Assembly: GCF_014839805.1 (NCBI RefSeq)
Contig: NC_051134.1
Location: forward strand, 6,417,170 to 6,481,169
Origin: Manduca sexta
Lineage: Eukaryota > Arthropoda > Insecta > Lepidoptera > Sphingidae
Reading direction: 5' to 3'
DNA length: 64,000 nt
The notes below the pieces were generated by a model that did not search any database, was not told where the DNA came from, and saw only the letters and a program-made list of their open reading frames with translations. Made by a program: the position numbers and the translations under genes. Position 1 is the stretch's first letter. Each line of letters opens with the position of its first letter. This document shows positions 25,444 through 37,700 of the stretch, piece after piece.

Positions 25444-28159
25444 GTAAGGTACTTTGTTAGTTTTTACAGGAATATATCACTGATCAGGGTTCAGAGTGTC
25501 CCCTGGCCCCGATATAAGTATGATATTTACCAACAGACTTATTTTTCCACCTACCCTCCTTTCACTCCAATATGCCATTTCAAAGTGAACGATTTAACAC
25601 AAAACTAAATTATACCAGGCGTACGGTAGTTGAAACTATCTTAGAAACAATCATTATGGAAATCACCCATAATACTACATTTTTTTTATCTGGAAAGGCG
25701 TATGCCTAGAACAAACGCTAAAACAAGGTAAATAGACAGCTGTGTACCTGGAATTTTATAGGAAGTAGGGTAATCGCTCAAGGGCTTTTGAGGTTTATCT
25801 GAAGATTATCTCCACTACACTGACAGTATCGTGGGACGCATGTTGTCTGAACCATCGCGTTTATTCCTTATTTTCCTACCTTGTTTATAAATGTTTGCCT
25901 GCGTCCCAGTAAATTGTACGCACAATATTTTCTTTATTTCTTACTTTCCGGTGATTATTGGCTCCATCGACATAATCTTATAGTGGTGTTAAGTGGACCT
26001 ATAGAATAGCTTTTGATTGCAGCTCTGCCCTGAAGGTCTTATCTTAGAAAAAAAGGCAACATAACGTACCTCACTCAGGGAGAGAATACCTTCATTAAGA
26101 GATTTTTAGGTTAAGGTATAATTAGGTTTGTCTACTTAATGTCAGATAGGAATTTGGAATTTGCATCCGATATGATGATAGATTCTCTCCTCATTATATG
26201 CAATGTGGGTACACCAGTTGCACCTCTGGCTACACATTCGGTAATAAAAGGTGTGAATGTGTGTATGTACTTTTGCTCGAAAGAAACACAATTTATATGG
26301 TATATTTTAAGAGATATACAACTACATCAAAATAATTGGCAACCTTTCTGCAATATCAATTTATAATAACGACTAATATGATGTAATAAATAAAACAGTG
26401 CGTATCGCGCGACACCCACAATCATTCGCGTCAGAACGTTGCAACTGACAACCGACAACCGACACTATAACTGAGCTATAATTTACGCCTCGCTGACATA
26501 TCAATGGAGCTGTCAGGTTAAACAGCTGTGCCCTACATAAAGTAGTCGATGTTTTACAAACGGTCAATCGTATTGATTAGCTATTTTGTGAAACGTATAA
26601 TACATTATTGCTCGCGAATTCGTTCGTGTTAAAGACCTATCCCGGTTAAATAGTTAACATTATATTATCATAGTTTGTACTTAATCGTCTTATCGGTTTC
26701 CGAGTTAACTATTCACAAACATCGAAACTTTATGTTTACAAAATTTAGATTTTTGTAACATGAGGATTATTTTAAGAGAAAAAAAAACATACATTTCGAA
26801 TTTACATACACATTCAGTTTTATTTCAATAGATTTAATAAACTAATTTATTTTTTTAACATATAAATTGTAGATTATTCTGATCACATATATTTCATTTT
26901 TTATATCAATAAAGCCCAGTAATAACGCTGGCTTTAATGTCCTCCAAGCCAACACACAACAGTAGAAGTCCACTGCTGCTTATTGGTAGAAGTAGACATT
27001 GCAGTGATCCTACTCAGCCGACCCCTCGCATACGAAATACCCACCACCAGGCAGGTGCTGTCATTACATAACAAGATAAAAAAAATACCGCGACTGTCAC
27101 TCTGAGTGTTTGTATAGGAAGCAGTTGACTACTTAGACCCCACTAGGGTGGCCCGCTACTGTTTATTTGAAGTAGTCCAAGAAATATCAGAGTGCAAAAA
27201 AGTGCTTTGTAATAACATTTTGTTAAGAGATAAGTTTTCACTAATGCCTTGAGAATAAATCAATATTTTCTGAATCAAATTAAATTGTGTATCTTTAAAA
27301 ATACTTTTTGTAGTCCATAATAAAAAAAAATATAAATAATACCCTTCCCCGTTTCCTAAACTTTACTTCAAAGCCAGCGCATCCACGACTCTGTTGGGGT
27401 TCAAACGTTTAAGAGCAGTAATATTTCCATCAAGTTATATGTTGTCACCTACCACCTTAGTCTAGTCTAATTAACATTAATACACGACGCTGCCATATCC
27501 CAAATTGCGTGTTCAAAGAGGTAAGAATTATGTAGAGACAATTTACAAATTGTAGGGTCATTGTTATTATAGCCACCGCAGTAGAGCGATGTCATGAGGA
27601 CGAATGTAAACAGAAGTCGACCACCGTGCGTTAGGCACCTAAATCAACACGAATGATCCACGTCAAAGTCTTCATTTGTGCTCAAGTGATCTGCAAATAA
27701 ATCCTACGTTTATTTTGAGATTTAAAACTGCTTTTTATAAATCAAATTACCGGTTACGAACACCCACAATGGAGATCATTAGGTCTGTGAAGTCATTTGA
27801 AACTTCATGGCCGTATATCTTATATGTTTAGAAATACGTTTCTATTTTATTTAAATCAAGCTAATCATTTAAAGGTACGATAGTTTTAGTTTTCGCTTTA
27901 TCTGATTGTGAGGTGCGATCGTCTAAGTTCGGACGGAATTTCAACGAGTTGATAGGAGACTAGAAAATTGATTTTTTTGTTATAAAATATTTACGTCTAG
28001 CTGGCCTTTTATACTGAAATAATTGAATCATCTTATTTTTTTTCCGTGTAAGCTTACAAATTCGTGATAAAATCTTTATTAAAAGTTTAGACTGCCTTGT
28101 TGACGTATGTATTACAATACGCCCGTAATCTTGAGGTCTTTAGTTCGATTTTCGGTACC
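25444..28159. other. Intergenic DNA with repeat fragments
   Basis: It holds an S2 SINE body fragment (26,136-26,265: GGAATTTGCATCCGATATGATG onwards) and a repeat Y fragment (26,936-27,060: CACTGCTGCTTATTGG and GACATTGCAGTGATCCTAC). The rest is AT-rich and unassigned. No exon with homology to the downstream channel genes was found here. Confidence 0.45.
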
Positions 28160-28262
28160 ATTAGAGTGATATAGGGACTAAGGCCTATTCCCTCTCAGTA
28201 CTAGAGGAGCCCCGTGCCCAACAGTGGGACAGAATATAATACAGGGCTGATATTATTATTAT
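28160..28262 (+). repeat. SINE S3, 3' end only
   Basis: GGACTAAGGCCTATTCCCTCTCAG through CAACAGTGGGACAGAATATAATACAGGGCTGATATTATTATT matches the S3 tail. The tRNA head is missing, as in a 5'-truncated insertion. Confidence 0.75.
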
Positions 28263-28282
28263 AGAGTAATATTGGATTATTC

Positions 28283-28440
28283 TACAGTATCAGCCCGGAG
28301 TCTGGTCTTTGTGCCTGATATATTTATAAGGTTGAACCTCCATCACATCATGGGGCAAAATACAAAGGAAAGGGATTGCATCAGTTGCGCCTCTGCCTTC
28401 CCCTCCAGGGATAAAACACGTGAGTGTATGTAACAAAAAG
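28283..28440 (+). repeat. SINE S2, head missing
   Basis: It begins at CAGTATCAGCCCGGAGTCTGG and runs to GGGATAAAACACGTGAGTGTATG, collinear with the S2 body. The tRNA-like part is absent. Confidence 0.7.
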
Positions 28441-28586
28441 ACCAAAATTATGCAGCCCTTTACTGATTGTCTTTGGAACGCGAAATGTCAGTATGTGGCA
28501 CTAAGCCAGTCCCGAAGGTAAACGGTGCGTAAATTAGGTATTTTTGTTGTAGTAGAGCGCATTATTCATTTCTATGATCCATAATT

Positions 28587-28720
28587 AAACCACCCTGGGG
28601 AATTAAAGGGAAGGTTAGGTAATAATATTACACTATTAGTTAATGAAATTGCCTTAATTGATACGTGTATTCTGCATTTGTAAACAGCGAGCACTGCGGA
28701 CAGCACGCACGTTCGGGAAA
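28587..28720 (+). promoter_or_regulatory. Conserved upstream / 5'UTR block of pickpocket copy A
   Basis: The 130 bp before the ATG closely match the 140 bp before the copy B ATG (47,068-47,209): AACCACC(C)nGGGAATTAAAGGGAAGG, ATTGATACGTGT, and GTTCGGGAAAATGGAGT across the start codon. The match stops upstream at different SINEs in the two copies. It probably holds the core promoter and 5'UTR. I see no clear TATA box and cannot place the transcription start. Confidence 0.55.
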
Positions 28721-31700
28721 ATGGAGTAAGTGTTAAAATGATTTATTATTTTCTATTTCACTGTATAGTAGCCACACCATCTTTATATCACGTATTTTTA
28801 AAGATTAGGCAAATGCGCAACTGTTACACCATGCAAGCCTTCCTATTCCAAAATTTATAATAACAACCCCATAATACATAAATCCCTACTCGATACAACT
28901 AATGTACTATTATCGGTTCGTGAATGATGCGACCTGGATTTCAATCTTAGACTTTCATAGTTAACACTCATCACAATCAAGGTACGAAGCCGCTAGACCT
29001 CTAGGGAAAAGTACTATGAGTGCCATTTGCTAGAATGGAAGTTCTACAATATGCGTTTACGACATTTGCTGTTGCCTGCAGCTTATGGGTTGCAATAAAA
29101 CACTTTTAATCTGTTATTATTTCTCTCCATGAATTGTGGACTTCTTCTACACAATAAATGTATGTATATACATCGGAGATCTCTTTATATAAGTTCTAAT
29201 TCCAATAATTGTGCTTGCCAATATAAATCATTAGCAATCAATAGCAATAAGTACGACGTATACAATAAGTAATAAAGTGCCATTTATTAAAAAAAAATAT
29301 TAAAAATTCTAAATTTTCCTACGAGAGCAAAATAGGGGACTATCCGTGTGACAAATTACATCCAAACCTGTTCAGCTATTCCTGCATTTGCTTCTAACAT
29401 GCTTCGGTATAAACTTTTGTATTTATAGTATTCGCTTAATTATCTTCTGTACAGATAGATGTATATCGAAGGTTTTGGTTTATGCGTTACTTCCAAAGAC
29501 ATTAATCAGTAAAATTAGTTATAGACCGGGCATCAGAATCAAATTTGTGGTCCAAAGTTATTACCAATTCGTCATAAATCATTTTATTTAAAATGTCCGT
29601 GTAACAAAATATCACAGCGTCCTTTGATATTATTTCAATAATAACATATTTACAGAAAATATGCTAGTATGCATTAAAAATGTTTAAATCACACATACGA
29701 AGTATTTTGTGTTAGTGTTTTGCTATTTTACTTAGACTGAGTAACCATTGGTTGAGAGCAAAATGTTTGTATGACAATCTTCCCAATGTCCGCTCCATAT
29801 TTAAATTAAACTATTTTACGAATTTTATCGCGGTTTTAATATTTTACTTTTCTCCCGACGTTTCGAAGACTTTGCAGCCTTCATGGTCACTGGGGGGACT
29901 GAGGTGTTGTTCATCCGCAAAGTCAAAGTTACAATATCTACCTACATTTTCTAAATATACAACGAAACGTCGGGAGAAAAGTAAAATATTAAAACCGCGA
30001 TAAAATTCTTAAATAGTTTAATTTAAATGTTTAACATTCGCGTAAACATAAGAAATCATTATTGTCCGCTCTATATAATTTTAGAACTCTTTGGTTTCTT
30101 CTAACTACTATCAAAATATACACACACTTTTACTATCGCATGCTCGTGTAGCCAGGTTGTAGGTTAGCTTTTACAACCTATCAGTTCAGGTCAGCCCTCT
30201 TGGGACGAAATTATTAATTATAATCAGTTAAATTACTGCGATAGTTTTTAGTCAGGCGTTGACCTTACTCTATCACTTCATTATATTTTCAATGAATAAT
30301 GGCACCAGAATATACAAACTAATTAATATGCTTGAAACATTAACAAATAGGCGCATATTCCACAATATAGTATTGAACCTATGCTGAGTTGTATGTCAAC
30401 CTCAGCTTTGAAAGGGTTTAGGTGTTATCGCATTAAATATTTTAGGATAAGATGAATATTTAATGAATATGCAAGTTTTTATATATAACAGTCATTGAGT
30501 TTTTTCAAACATTATCTGCCTACATTGATAGGTGAAGGCAAGCCAAAATTTTAGATCATTCACTATAAATACCAGATCATTTTTCGTGGACCTTCTTACG
30601 AATTGTGAACTCCCATTTTCTGGTCATACCAACGTAGACCCCGGTCGAGTCTCCCGTGGACCCCTTGAGGTATCAATGCGTTACACGAAGATAACTGTGC
30701 GGGACCGTCGCAGTGCAATGCCATCTTAAAGCTTCTTCTTGTGCAATGGGGTTAAAAATACCTTCGAACTCTAAAGGCCGCGGCAAGCATCTATGACAGC
30801 AGGAGAATAACCACGCGATTTCTCGTCCATCTCGGAGTCGCTTAATTAAATTATTTGAGCGCACAGACCCCCAACCTATGACCCCTTCAAAGCCCCATTT
30901 ACTCAACTCTTATGAAAGCAAAGAATGAAATCGCTGTGGATTTTTTTAGATACATACGACCCACATGTTGCGGGCCTGTTTAATATATACCTATATATAT
31001 TCGTTTTAGATGTAACAGCTTGTCCGTTTTATAAACATATTTGCAAGTAATATAAAAAAAATACATAAATAATTACGGTGCAAGTCACACCTTTGTTGGT
31101 TCTGAGACCGTTTTCGACTATGTCCCTTCTAATAATTATTGTGAATTTTGTATTATTTATTTCATTCGAAGTAGGCTCTAGAGTCTATACTCTGTTAACT
31201 GACGAGAGACAATTGTCCTTCGCCAGTCGGCACAATGATACCAACCTGTCTGAATCGGATTTACACAGGCTAATGTCGAAACACGACACACTTAAATAGG
31301 CCATCATAACGAGTTTTACCACTGTAAGAGCGGTTGTCCCTATCCGGGTGGATATATCACCAGCAATTTTTATATTTATAGGCATGAAGAGGGAATTGAT
31401 ACGGTGTACGGTAAAGTCTGCATACGGAAGCAAAGGAAACAAAGACGAAAATTGCTTGCGAGTGAACAGCTGCAGGACTTCGCCAGGAATACGACTCTGC
31501 ATGGACTTAGATACGTCGCAGAAAGAGGAGTCACTGTCGTTGAGAAGTAAGTAACAGATGCTATTTGTCTCAAATTGGCGAACTCGTATTCGGAATACAT
31601 ATGGAAGATCATCTCAATTTTTAAAAAAAGCTTCTGTAAGCTAAGCTATAAGAACCAGTTCATTCTTTTATATCTTTAACCATATAACCTCGAGATGCAC

Positions 31701-34700
31701 TCACCACTGCGAAGGTGCGCGACATGACGTTCAAAAATTTACTGATATAATAATTTTCCTCTTGCAGATTTTTTTGGCTGATTTTGTTTTTGGTGAGTGT
31801 GGGCGTCTGTTTGTATCAGATACACAACGTTTGGCTTAAATGGGAAAACAGTCCGGTTATTGTGTCTATCAACGAACGGCTAGTTCCAGTGTCTGAGGTA
31901 AGTTATAAGAGATTATTTTGATTCATTTATGTTTTGATACAACCTCTGTTCATTAATGTAACGGATTGGGCGGTGAAGTCCAAGGATCGGCTCGGAGTAA
32001 TGTTAATCATCTCAAAATACTATTCTGAACCATATTACAATAATTATAAAGAATAAATTTCAAAACTGTCTGTGTATTCGGTCCAGGTGCCGTTTCCTTC
32101 GGTTACGATATGTCCACAAAGGAAGATTTCAAAAGACTATAACTATGGAGAAGAGAAGGAAAAAATGCACGGAAATATTTCAGAAATGTAAATATAATAA
32201 TATTTTTGTACTTAAGTTTATAAATTAATTTATAAATGCCCCTCTTGTGAAATCACTTTCTCTTAAAAATTAAAGACTGAACCGGTAACAAGAGTTTCTT
32301 ATGAAGATTTTGAAGACCATCTTCATATCAAGTACGTCTATAGGAACTATCACGTCTCATTCTATTTTTTCACTTATTCAATAAAGTAATAACACTCTCA
32401 TGTAGAACAAGAAGAAATATGGTATTATTTGTAACATATTTATGATCATTGGGTATCACGGAGTCAATTTAACGATTGCCAGATAAGACGTCATAAAACG
32501 TGACGTTATTGTTAAATTAGTGTAAAGGCTATCAGAAAGTATTGTACGAAACACATTGTGCATCCCAATTTGGTGCTAATACCTACTGCCGCCTGGCTCT
32601 AGGTTAGCTTTACTGAGCTTTCTTAAAATTTTCTATCCTACTGAACTGTTTATATCTGTATACCTATTATGACTCGCCTCATTACACAGCTTGTACTGAC
32701 GTCACCATGTTGACGCAGTGTCCATGTCAGAGTGTTCCTTATTTTTTTTATATCTAAGTATACTTATGTCTAAAATATAATTTAATGTGCTAATAATATG
32801 TTCCTTTAAGTCTACAGTATCTGTGTTCTTCTTCTTAAAATCTTTTATTACAAATTCTTTCAGATCAGACGATAACCGGAAAAAATTTGAAGATATCTCA
32901 CTCATTTGCAGCGAAGACGATATCTTCGAAGATACCTCTGCAATGTGGTTGGATCGAAACTATTCGGATAGTGAAGTGGTGGACCACATTGATGAGGTAT
33001 AAAAAATGAATGCATTTGTTAGCATTTTTATTTTATTATTTGTTATTAGTTACGGTTAGCAGGCTAACTGACTTCAGCGACATTGTTTTAAATGTTTGGA
33101 TGTTTGTTAAAAGTAAAAGCAATGGATTTTTATTTCTGAATAATACACATTGAGATTTTTATGCAGGAAAAGATGTTTGACGAGGGTGAAATCGTGAGCA
33201 ACCCCTAGTTGCCTGTAGAATGTAAAGACGGGAAGCAAATAACTTCTACTAGCAGTCAGGCTGATCTGATTTCCAGAAATTAAAAAATTCAAAATATTTT
33301 TTTTTGCAAGTGATCGATGAAATAGGCAACAGGTGGCTTTTATGAAAGTAAGAAATGCGAATAACCCATTAACAGCAGCAATACTACCTAAATTTGGAAT
33401 TACAAAGCACTGCATGACTGGGTGTCATGGTTGCTGTATTCACTCTTGAATAATGTTTATAGTACTTTTCCTATAAGTAACTTAATGTATATATGTATAA
33501 AATTTCGATTAGGAAAACTGTGTCACGTCCATTTGTCTTCCATCATATCATTTAACGAAGACTAAATTTACTGCAGCTTCAATTTCGCTAGTCTATAAAA
33601 GACGCGAATTTGTCTGTGTGTGTTATATAAAATATATATGTAAAATGTAGTACCTTTTTTTGTAAAACAAACTTTTTCATTTTCATTACAGGTAATAAAT
33701 TGGCAACACGTGATGCTGAATCTAATGTCTGAGTGCAAGTGGCGACACGAAACATTGTCATGTTTCGACATTTTTAACAGAGTGTACACACAAGAAGGCA
33801 TTTGTTTCAACTTTAACGCATTAGCCGCGGAGGATTTATTTCGTACGAAGCAGTGAGTAGTGATTTTATAACCAACTAGGTTTTGTTGATGGTTTCGCTT
33901 GATTAATTCTTCAGTTACCTCAATCTTATCTTTACTTTTCCCTAGCCCTAGAAGTTATTCAGTTTCAGTTATTAAACCTGGGACTTTGACTTTTAGGTGT
34001 CCGTCAAGCTGGCCCGCCCCTTCTTTAGTATATCTATCGAATATACCTACTTTAGAGGCTTAATGCACTTACAGCCCTAATATTAAATTTTCTTATTTTT
34101 TAAATTATATGGTTAAAAATGAATGGTTTTAAACTATATAATATTCAGAAACGACTATTAAAATTTAACATAATATACAATTTCCAAAAAAAAAAAAATA
34201 CAAATGAGAGGATATTTTGATAGATCTAAGTTTAACAGATGTTTCTATTTAATGATTAGAAACAAGTTTTACATGATTGATTACTTAATATAAAGATTTT
34301 AGTCTAAAATTTCCTCTTAAAATTATAAAATTTCCAGGATGCAACAGAAGTACAGTTATATAGAATCAACTGAACCTCTGAATAAATGGAGCATGGAAGG
34401 CGGATATGTGGACGATTCCTTCAATGATACATATCCCAGGAGAGGACGGGTGAGCTTCTGGTCATTAATGTTACTAGGTGTTATTCTGGTGGAGTACTGG
34501 AGTGTTTATCTTGTGGTCCCGGAGCACCACCAAGGCGCAGATGAAGACCAACTTGGGGTTTTTAGACGGTAAAAAATCTGTATACCTTGCTACCACTGCT
34601 ATCATTGCGCCATACCATTGCGCCATCCGCCCGACTGTCACTCCGTCAAGTTCAACTGCATATATCCAGTCTTTATAATGAAAATCACATCAAATGTGGA

Positions 34701-37700
34701 TTAGATAAACATCGGTTTTATCTATAGGGAGTATAAGACGATTCATATAATCAAACAAAACCTACGTGAAGAAGTCGTCTTCTCTTGCATTGCATATAGT
34801 AGTTGCGGTTGCCGGCGGTTCAAATATTTTCAAATGCCGTCAACGTTCTAAAGACGTGGATCAGTTACCACTTACTGTCAGTCGACTTCTTGGTTGTCTG
34901 TCTGATCTTCTAAAAGGAGAATTTCATTCTTTTATTCTACTAGTATGATAAAATCTAACCTGATGTTAAGTATTATTTACGTAATATAATATCCACCATC
35001 GTGAACTGCTATTCTTTAGCCTTTAGCGCCATGAATCTGATGGTAAGTATAAACTACGTAATATAATATCGACTATCGTGAACGGCTACTCCTTAGTCTC
35101 CAGTCTTACGCCATTTCTTCCAAGCTACTCCTGAAACCCACCAGGCATCTGCTCGTGTTATTTATTCATTGCTATAAAATATTATATTTTTCAGCAAAAC
35201 GGAGCCGAACCAGATCTTGTCATCTTATTCATTGAGGATAAATCTGGACTAGATGAGGAATGTAACGCACTTTACTCAGGATATAAGGCTAGTGTTAGAT
35301 AATACAAATCTGCTTGCTTAATATTTAACGTAGGAGCCATACTAGCTACACATATGACTTCAGTACAAATAACTGCATCAACTAAAATAGTAGTTTTACA
35401 TATACATCAAATATCAAAGTGATGCCACAGTTTGCAGTAAAATTTCGTATGGCGAGTGAAATTAACGGAGATAAGATCGTAAGAGGGTATAACAAAAAGA
35501 TCTGGTGTTCAGACATCTTATACTGAATCATTATAATATGCTAATTGCTAATACCTTTCTTAAGATCGACAGCGAAACTATGTTCTATGTTTTTGTTGAG
35601 ACCACGAATTATAATAGTATTTAATACAGGTATACGTGCAGCACCCCGCGGATATGCCGCAGTCATCTCTCTACTACTACGCCATGCTGCCAGAGCAGAC
35701 TTCCTCTTTTGCTCTCAAGTACAACGTGGTGGCAACATCTAAGGAGGTCAAAGATTACACTCCAGAAATGTGAGTGGTAAAGCTTTTTGGTTAGGTTTTA
35801 TACAGCCTTGTGTCAGCAGTCCTTTTTAAATCTTGGTGTTGGCACTAGACGACTTACGGCAGTAGCATGCCATGTATACAAGACCTGATCTTTTGACTTC
35901 CAAAATATCACTAGATATGCTGGTAATAGACATAAAATTTTATGTTACAAATAAAAATACATAAATTTTGTATACTGCACCGATATGATAAATAAGCAAA
36001 TACTTTGTTATAACATATTAAGCTATTCTGGTTTTCCAGGGTATATATTATTATTTTTTACTACACTCAATTAAAATGTTTATGGTACGTTGCGTTTAAC
36101 AATAGTATAATAGTTCTGCGACCTGAGCACAGTCAGACCCATAGCAAGAAAGAGTAGTTAAAAACTAGTGTCACAAGGAGATTGCTTCTAAAGAAAGTAA
36201 TACACATAATAATAATTAAAGTTGGAGGTCATAAACCCTCCACAATTTAATAAAAAAAAATAAGGTCTGTATAAAACATAGGCGGTAGTGTAGAATATGC
36301 ATAAGCAGTATTAAACGTATATGCGAAAACAACAGACAAGAGACAGGCTAAAAGAGGACTTATTGAGGCGGGCGAACTGCCTTTCCAGAAGTTTCCTTGG
36401 GATTTTAGTATTGCGGTCTTCTGAGGCGGTACTCATGTGAAGTCACTCGGGAAGCAAATGTCTCAAATAGTATATTGAATACAATTAAAATAAATATTGT
36501 TTATGCCTTTAGAATAGTTTGTATTTGGTATCACCGCCCGTTCCAGATCCACTATTTGGTACTTTAAGCCAGAGTAAATGGGGTTTCAAAAAAGGAGTTA
36601 TATTGTTGCGTATAAATAAGACAATGCTCAGTACATATTATTAATATATTGTAATAAAACCAACTAAAATTCTACAGAAGTGTATTTAAATGTTGCAGAC
36701 GGCACTGCTACTTCCCCGGGGAGCGGGATCTTCGCTATTTCAAAGTATACACGGAGAACAACTGCAGGCTCGAGTGTTTGTCTAACTACACATACAACAT
36801 GTGCGGCTGCGTGGGTTTCTATATGCCTCGTAAGTAATAATACACAAAAAGAAGTTGAAGGGTATTTTGCGGTTTCTGTTACTCTAATTGTTGTATTCAT
36901 TTTATTGTAGATAACACCAGTGATCGGATTTGCACCGTACAGAGCAAACATTGTATGGAATCAGTAATAGGTAAGTATACATTATATTTCTTATCCGATT
37001 ACTGGTTTGTTTTGTCTGAAATAATATACATGCATTGTGCAAAGGCTTAAGTCATTCATTGTCTAATTAATAAGTAATATTTTAGAAAAAATAGCGGAAA
37101 CAGAGACGGCGGGAATCAAGTCAAGATTGTGCAACTGCTTACCTGCTTGCAACACCGTGGAATACGATGCCGAGATTTTGAAGACGAAGTTTAATATCAA
37201 ACACTACTTAATGAGCAAGAAAGACAAGGACTCTGTCGCGTTTTGGAAGAAGTAATTAATTATAATTATTGTTATTTCAGTGTGTCGAATGGTACGTAAC
37301 TAAATTAAGGCAGCGACCCGAGGATGCTGTGGATTTAGATTATGGAAGTAGTTATTGACGTGTTTTATATTATAGACACGAACGTTCATATAAAATATTT
37401 GTTTAAAATCTGAAATAAAATGGCAATTAAAATGTCACTGTCATAATCTATTTATTCACTTAAATAACAAATAATTTTACTTATTTCACTAATATTTTTA
37501 TTCAGATCCAAGTTTGCACTTAGACTAGCGTTTTTTTTTATATTATGAGCGCACTCCGTACATAGCTGTAAGCATCAATATTGACGGGGTGCAACGCAGA
37601 AAACCTCCACGCGTGTCCGATTGCTGTCGGTCCCTTATGGATACGTCCGGGGGGAAGGTCAGTCGTCGGGCCGGTGCACCCTGGGCACAGTCAATAATCT

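Noticed and set aside
1..28580. A fourth upstream pickpocket copy
   Set aside because: I found no further ATGGA|GTRAGT start block, and no exon with VPFP, FNFN, cysteine-rich or TM2 motifs upstream of 28.7 kb.
31348..31554. 68-codon plus-strand open frame with ATG over copy A exon 2
   Set aside because: It is in a different frame from the one conserved in copies B and C, which encodes the HG motif and joins exons 1 and 3 in phase.
36664..36951. 95-codon minus-strand open frame
   Set aside because: It is the antisense shadow of pickpocket exons 10 and 11.
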